Shown: positions 59,922-64,000 of the stretch, one piece after another | Layout: each line of letters starts with the position of its first letter | Numbering within the stretch: the first letter of the stretch is position 1 | Assembly: GCF_022827545.1 (NCBI RefSeq) | Contig: NZ_CP094669.1 | Coordinates: forward strand, 710,001-774,000 | Origin: Hymenobacter tibetensis | GTDB taxonomy: Bacteria > Bacteroidota > Bacteroidia > Cytophagales > Hymenobacteraceae | DNA: 64,000 nt | Reading direction: 5' to 3' | Translations under genes and position numbers: made by a program | The notes under the pieces: model-generated | Database searches by the model: none | Told to the model about the DNA's origin: nothing | What the model saw: the letters and a program-made list of their open reading frames with translations, nothing else

Positions 59922-61025
59922 TCAGCGGGGCTGCCCAAACCCAATGCGCCCAGTTCCTTTGGGTTCGCTGCTAAAGGTTGGTTCTTCGCGGTTGTAAATA
60001 TCAGCTAGGCTGGTTGGCTCATTCACCGGAGCTGCCTGGCCCAGCGCGGTGGCCAAGGCTTGCGCCTTAGGCTGCGCTAACGGCTCGAAGTTATAGGATG
60101 CAATCAGGCGGCCTTTCCGCAGCAGCGCCTTATCGATGCGGGCCAAATCGGCGTTGAAGGTGCAGATAATCTGGATGTGGAACCCATCCGAGAGCAAGCC
60201 GTCGGAGAGGTTAAGCAGGTTGCTGACAGCATTGCCGCCGTGTCCATCACGCTTGGAAAGCAACTCTTCCGCATCCTCGATGATGAGAATGGAATTGGTG
60301 TTGTCGTGGAGCAGATTGATGAACTCCGGGTCGGCGATACGAACGGCCAGGTTGGGCGGAATGAACAGTTTGGGCTTGTCGGTGAGGCCGCACAGGTGGC
60401 GGATATAGCTGGTTTTGCCGGTGCCAGGCGGGCCGTGCAGAATAACCAGGCCCTTGTCGTCGGGCTTTTGCAGGCGGCTTACAATAGCCTCGTGCACGGG
60501 CAGTAAGTCGTCGTTATAGTGCGTGGCCAGGTCAAGCGCCGGAATCTTGAGCGGCAGCGGCGAAAACTCTAAATCGTTGTTAACCAGCCGCAGCACCTGA
60601 ATGCGCTGGCGCTCTAATTGGCCGGTATCAAGTTGGGCGGTAAGAGCGGCCCGGACCTGCGTTAATAAGGCTGCATCGGTGTGAGGCGAGTAGAATAGCT
60701 GTGCGCCTTGGTCGCCGTATACACCCCGGTCGTAGAACCAGAGCAGTAGGTGCGGCCCTGGTGACAAGGCATGATAGTGCCATTCAGGCGCTTTTCCTGC
60801 TTGCTCCAAGTACACAGAATGAACGACAGTAGCCGCCTCTACGTCGTGGCTTGCGGCTAGTGTATCTACCACCGTTTGGCGCGCTTCAGCAGAAGCTAGC
60901 TGATAGATTTCGCGGCGGGGTAATTCTCCAAACGACGCGTAAAACCAATTCACTGGCTGAAATCCGTGCTGGGTGAAAGCAGTGGAAAGGTTGAGAGTGC
61001 CTACTGGGGGCGGAGTTGGTTCCAT
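59922..61025 (-). CDS. AAA ATPase with unknown N-terminal domain
   Basis: The 367-residue protein has an N-terminal domain of about 165 residues without recognised motifs, rich in aromatic residues. An AAA module follows: Walker A GPPGTGKT (198-205), Walker B ILIIEDAEELL (ending near E250-D251), sensor 1 ICTFNAD (N291) and an arginine-containing LLRKGRL. It resembles the BCS1/spastin-like AAA group. The start at 61025 (MEPTPPPVG) was chosen because upstream codons run into the hairpin at 61077-61127. Partners and substrate are unknown. Confidence 0.8.
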   Translation of the reverse strand: MEPTPPPVGTLNLSTAFTQHGFQPVNWFYASFGELPRREIYQLASAEARQTVVDTLAASHDVEAATVVHSVYLEQAGKAPEWHYHALSPGPHLLLWFYDRGVYGDQGAQLFYSPHTDAALLTQVRAALTAQLDTGQLERQRIQVLRLVNNDLEFSPLPLKIPALDLATHYNDDLLPVHEAIVSRLQKPDDKGLVILHGPPGTGKTSYIRHLCGLTDKPKLFIPPNLAVRIADPEFINLLHDNTNSILIIEDAEELLSKRDGHGGNAVSNLLNLSDGLLSDGFHIQIICTFNADLARIDKALLRKGRLIASYNFEPLAQPKAQALATALGQAAPVNEPTSLADIYNREEPTFSSEPKGTGRIGFGQPR

Positions 61026-61076
61026 ATGGCCGTAATTTCCATTAAAACCTGGAACCATCCCAACCCTCCTACACGA

Positions 61077-61127
61077 ATACTGCGAATTGTAAGCAGCATC
61101 AGAGATGCTCCTTACAATTCGCAGTAT
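61077..61127. repeat. long hairpin between NupG-like and AAA genes
   Basis: ATACTGCGAATTGTAAG (61077-61093) pairs perfectly with CTTACAATTCGCAGTAT (61111-61127). A further GCATC/GATGC stem (96-100 with 104-108) continues after a 2-base mismatch. No T-run follows on either strand. It lies between two minus-strand genes and may end or attenuate transcription from the transporter into the AAA gene. Confidence 0.65.
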
Positions 61128-61162
61128 CATGCAGTCGGCTGCACCAAGGCGGTGTTTAGAGG

Positions 61163-62446
61163 CTATTCGGCCGCTAGTTGGGGGTGCTGCTCCGCATGGG
61201 CGCTGGTTACTTCCTGCGGATTGTGTTCGTGTTTGAAGAGGATAATAAACAGAACCGCAATTACCAGCGCATACAAGGCAAAGGTTATCCAGATGCTGTG
61301 CCAGTCCTTGGTGTTGTCGGCGTTGGTAAAATACTCCTGAATGATGATGCCGCTCAACGAACTGCCGAGCACGGCCCCAAAGCCATTGGTCATCATCATA
61401 AACAAGCCTTGGGCACTGGCCCGGATGGAAGGGGCCGTCTGGCTTTCGACGAACAACGAGCCGGAGATGTTAAAGAAATCGAAGGCCATGCCGTACACGA
61501 TGCAGGAGAGGATAATCATCCACAGGCCGTCGCCGGGGTTACCGTAGGCGAACAACCCGAAGCGCAGCACCCAGGCAATCATGCTGAAGAACATCACCTG
61601 CTTGATACCGAAGCGGCGCAGAAAGAACGGAATGGCCAGGATAAAGAGCGTCTCGGAAATCTGCGAGATGGACATAATGATGGCAGGGTACTTCACGGCC
61701 ACAGTATCCTGGTAGGCGGGTATCTTGTCGAAGTCGTGCAGGAAGGTGTCGCCGTAGGCGTTGGTGAGCTGTAAGGCCGCGCCCAGCAGCATGGCAAACA
61801 GAAAGAAGGTAAGCATCTTGGTGTCGCGCAGCAATGCAAATGACTTCAGCCCCAGCACATCAATAAGCGAGCGGCTTGGCGTGTCTTTGGCAGTGGGTGG
61901 GCACTTGGGCAGCGTGAACGAGTAGAAGCCCAGCAGGATAGCCGCCGCGGAAGCTACGTAGAACTGATTGGCTGATTTCTCGAAGCCCAGCAAACTAACC
62001 GTCCACATAGCCACAATGAAGCCCACTGTGCCCCACACCCGAATGGGCGGATAGTCCCGCACGACGTCGCCGCCACGGCTTTTGAGCACATAGTAGGATA
62101 CGGCAATGGAAAGGGCCAGCGTGGGCATGTAGAAAATCATGTTTAGCAGCATCACCCAGAACATGGTGCCCGGATCCGTAACCAGCGGTACGGTGAACAG
62201 CACGATGCCTCCCAGAATGTGGAGGATGCCGTACAGCTTCTCGGCGTTCATGTACTTGTCGGCTACAATGCCCATCAGGGAAGGCATAAAGATGGAGGCA
62301 ATGCCCATGGTCGAGAAAATGGCCCCGAACTGGGCCCCCGACCATTCTTTGGTTTGAAACCAATACGCCCCGATGGTTATCAGCCACGAGCCCCAGATAA
62401 AGAACTGTAAAAAGCTCAAGACAATAAGTCGCAGCTTGATATTCAT
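61163..62446 (-). CDS. NupG-like nucleoside:H+ symporter (MFS)
   Basis: This 427-residue major-facilitator protein of the nucleoside:proton symporter family has 12 membrane helices. Family marks are the N-terminal LSFLQFFIWGSWLITIGAY, GIVADKYMNAEKLYGILH between helices 2 and 3, and GMAFDFFNISGSLFVE in the second half. It probably imports purine and pyrimidine nucleosides, which would feed salvage enzymes such as thymidine kinase in this window. The C-terminus is short and histidine- and glutamine-rich. Confidence 0.88.
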   Translation of the reverse strand: MNIKLRLIVLSFLQFFIWGSWLITIGAYWFQTKEWSGAQFGAIFSTMGIASIFMPSLMGIVADKYMNAEKLYGILHILGGIVLFTVPLVTDPGTMFWVMLLNMIFYMPTLALSIAVSYYVLKSRGGDVVRDYPPIRVWGTVGFIVAMWTVSLLGFEKSANQFYVASAAAILLGFYSFTLPKCPPTAKDTPSRSLIDVLGLKSFALLRDTKMLTFFLFAMLLGAALQLTNAYGDTFLHDFDKIPAYQDTVAVKYPAIIMSISQISETLFILAIPFFLRRFGIKQVMFFSMIAWVLRFGLFAYGNPGDGLWMIILSCIVYGMAFDFFNISGSLFVESQTAPSIRASAQGLFMMMTNGFGAVLGSSLSGIIIQEYFTNADNTKDWHSIWITFALYALVIAVLFIILFKHEHNPQEVTSAHAEQHPQLAAE

Positions 62447-62798
62447 GCAGGTGAGGTTTTGGAAGTAAAAAATGCTTGCCGCGAGGGCAGGGGTGGGAAT
62501 GGGTGAAGGGCAATCAGTACGGCGAGCAATTGCTTGCTAGGTGGGCTGTTCTGCTTCCTGTTTATCTCCGGTTGGCAGCGCATCATACTGCTACGTGGTG
62601 GGGCGTAGCGCGAAACGCAAGTCACGAGAAGCCATCAGACTTTGCGCTGTAGTAGGCACCTAGTAGGAAGTAAGCAGGCTTGCTAGAGAAGGCCAAAACG
62701 GGGGAAAAAGAACAACCCGGCCACTTGCGCAGACCGGGCATTCAAAGATAGGCAAAATCGGAAAGGAGAAAGAGCCGAAAACCACACCGTATCACTTG
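62447..62798. other. gene-free stretch upstream of the NupG-like gene
   Basis: No gene is seen in this stretch between divergent genes. It should carry the promoter of the transporter on the minus strand, but no clear box was recognised. It is purine-rich on the plus strand at about 62680-62780. Confidence 0.5.
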
Positions 62799-62844
62799 CA
62801 AACTAGTTTGATAAATGATTTGGTTTATAATGTAAACTAGTTTA
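62799..62844 (+). promoter_or_regulatory. paired palindromic operator sites
   Basis: CAAACTAGTTTG (62799-62810) and TAAACTAGTTTA (62833-62844) are perfect palindromes with the identical core AAACTAGTTT, 34 bp centre to centre. The first lies before the -33 element and the second overlaps the -7 element of the promoter. This is the layout expected of a repressor's binding sites. Confidence 0.7.
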
Positions 62845-62850
62845 TGTTTG
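62819..62850 (+). promoter_or_regulatory. consensus Bacteroidota promoter
   Basis: TTTG (62819-62822), a 20-base spacer and TATGTTTG (62843-62850) form a full consensus promoter. Transcription would start near 62856, 26 bases before the ATG at 62882. Confidence 0.75.
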
Positions 62851-62881
62851 TATCATCCTAACGATTCTAACCCCTACCGCC

Positions 62882-63463
62882 ATGAAAAGCTTCGCCCTCA
62901 ACTCTGCTGCCGCTCCCCTCCACACTGCCAGCCAGCTGGTGAGTGCCGTTAGCCTGCGGGCTTACGCTTTCACGTACTCGCTCCGCGGTGCCGCCGTACT
63001 AACGGCTGCTACCAGCGACTATGTGTTGCAGCAAATGGGGTTTGCTGCTCCTTGGGTGCTATGGATGGTGATTATGCCGGTAGTGGCTATCGTGCAGAAT
63101 GTTCGGGCCCGGCGGCAGCGCAAACAAGGCACCATGGGAACAACGGCCACCGACAAAGCCATGCGCCTGCTGCAAAAGGCCTTCGTTTTTGTGTTGATGG
63201 CCATGTTGATTGGTGGAGGCTTTATCAACTGGGAGGTAGCACACCCGCTGATTTTGGGCCTCTACGGCGCAGGTACCATCCTCGCAGGACGCCTATTGAA
63301 CTTCCGGCCGCTGGTGCTCGGTGGGGTGGCCTGCGCGGTGCTGGGTGCAGTAGCCTTGGCGTTGCCCGCCGATACTCAATTGCTGGTTATTGCGGTGGCC
63401 ATGTTGGTGAGCCATGTTATTCCCGGCTACTTATTGAACCGTCAGAGCCGCATTGCCGCTTAA
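62882..63463 (+). CDS. small membrane protein of an operator-controlled operon
   Basis: The 193-residue protein has about five membrane segments (near 30-50, 55-72, 97-115, 120-140 and 145-185) and a basic cytoplasmic loop (RARRQRKQGTMGTT). No known domain is recognised. The segment HPLILGLYGAGTILAGRLLNFRPLVLGG closely resembles a part of the next gene's product, so the two are distant paralogs. Its promoter carries two palindromic operator sites. A sensor or regulator-partner role is possible but not shown. Confidence 0.75.
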   Translation: MKSFALNSAAAPLHTASQLVSAVSLRAYAFTYSLRGAAVLTAATSDYVLQQMGFAAPWVLWMVIMPVVAIVQNVRARRQRKQGTMGTTATDKAMRLLQKAFVFVLMAMLIGGGFINWEVAHPLILGLYGAGTILAGRLLNFRPLVLGGVACAVLGAVALALPADTQLLVIAVAMLVSHVIPGYLLNRQSRIAA

Positions 63464-63508
63464 TTTCTCTCTTGTCCTGCTTCCTCCTCACGTTTACCAT
63501 CCATACTC

Positions 63509-64000
63509 ATGGAAACCCCCGAAAAGCCGTTTTCAGCCCCTGATAGCCTGCGCCTGATTCAGGATATGATTCAGGCTGCCAAGCAAGACCTGAGCGACCA
63601 TTCGTTTGACTTGTTGTTGTGGGGCTGGCTGGTGCTGGTTGCTGCGGTAGGGCATTATGTGCTGCTGCAAACCAGCTATTCCAAGCCCTGGCTGGTGTGG
63701 CCGGTGCTCATGACGGTGGGCTCGGTGGCCGCCTTCGTGAACGGGATCCGGCGGGGCCGCCGCGAACGGACGCGCACCGTGCAGACCGATTTTATGAAGT
63801 ATCTGTGGTCTGGCTTTGGAGTGATGCTGCTGATGCTGATTGGCTTGGGCACCGTAGCTGGGTTTCGCAGTACGTATCCGTTGATTATTGCTCTCTACGG
63901 TCTCGGAACGTTTGCTACGGGTGGTACGCTGCGGTTTCGGCCGCTGGTATGGGGCGGGGCTACCTGCTGGCTACTGGCTACCGTGGCCTTCCGGGTGGAT
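63509..64000 (+). CDS. membrane protein, paralog of the preceding gene (partial)
   Basis: The frame from the ATG at 63509 stays open for 164 codons to the window edge, so the 3' end is missing. It begins METPEKPFSAPDSLRLIQDMIQ, followed by four membrane segments. The conserved part is YPLIIALYGLGTFATGGTLRFRPLVWGG, matching its neighbour's block. It lies 45 bases after the previous stop, in an apparent operon. In other Bacteroidota, pairs of this kind often precede a winged-helix regulator gene; that gene would be outside this window. Confidence 0.78.
   Translation, partial: METPEKPFSAPDSLRLIQDMIQAAKQDLSDHSFDLLLWGWLVLVAAVGHYVLLQTSYSKPWLVWPVLMTVGSVAAFVNGIRRGRRERTRTVQTDFMKYLWSGFGVMLLMLIGLGTVAGFRSTYPLIIALYGLGTFATGGTLRFRPLVWGGATCWLLATVAFRVD

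Noticed and set aside
1905..64000. tRNA genes, CRISPR arrays, insertion sequences, prophage genes
   Set aside because: No T-loop sequence in a tRNA-like context, no regularly spaced direct repeats, and no transposase, integrase or phage protein was recognised by eye; a tRNA search program would settle the first point.

Overview
The window comes from a Bacteroidota genome, most likely Cytophagales of the Hymenobacter type. The evidence is components and cargo of the type IX secretion system (T9SS), several TTG-N19/21-TAnnTTTG promoters of the Bacteroidota kind, almost no Shine-Dalgarno sequences, a moderately high GC content and the protein repertoire. The genus is an inference from gene content and was not checked by a search.

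Layout. Positions 1-1904 hold the 3' part of a 23S rRNA and a 5S rRNA, closed by hairpins that include a 68-bp perfect palindrome. On the minus strand follow porU, porV and an M16-like protein without its metal site, then pssA and a metallo-beta-lactamase hydrolase. From 10367 the plus strand carries a flavin oxidoreductase, a large propeller plus beta-barrel protein and a secreted beta-helix T9SS cargo. Next is a cytochrome c maturation (System I) block: ccmB, ccmC, ccmD-like, ccmE, a secreted protein and ccmF. Positions 22729-26612 hold a T9SS-tail remnant, a DUF2520 protein, fdx, iscX, a KdsC-like phosphatase, a cold-shock gene and a UbiA prenyltransferase. Three tandem Omp85-like barrels follow (26746-30647).

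Positions 30816-35733 are the most unusual part. A GT2 glycosyltransferase converges on an apparent operon of acyl-CoA-dehydrogenase-like protein, PIG-L deacetylase, aldo/keto reductase and NodS-like methyltransferase. Taken together they suggest an uncharacterised pathway for modifying an amino-sugar glycoconjugate. Then come purH and the elongation block mreB, mreC, mreD, a T9SS cargo gene, mrdA (PBP2) and rodA. After these are two GT-C-like membrane proteins, a conserved hypothetical, a ferredoxin, thymidine kinase, porZ, a methyltransferase and recO.

The last part has three FKBP-type prolyl isomerases with an NrnA-like DHH phosphoesterase (minus), ndk (plus), an AAA ATPase and a NupG-like transporter (minus). 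It ends with a promoter carrying two identical palindromic cores, which drives two related small membrane proteins; the second runs off the window.

How the genes fit together: PorU, PorV and PorZ are three of the four proteins of the T9SS attachment complex, and two intact cargo proteins plus one cargo remnant are also present. The ccm block loads haem onto c-type cytochromes. The mre/mrd block builds the cell wall during elongation. No CRISPR array, tRNA gene, insertion sequence or prophage was seen.
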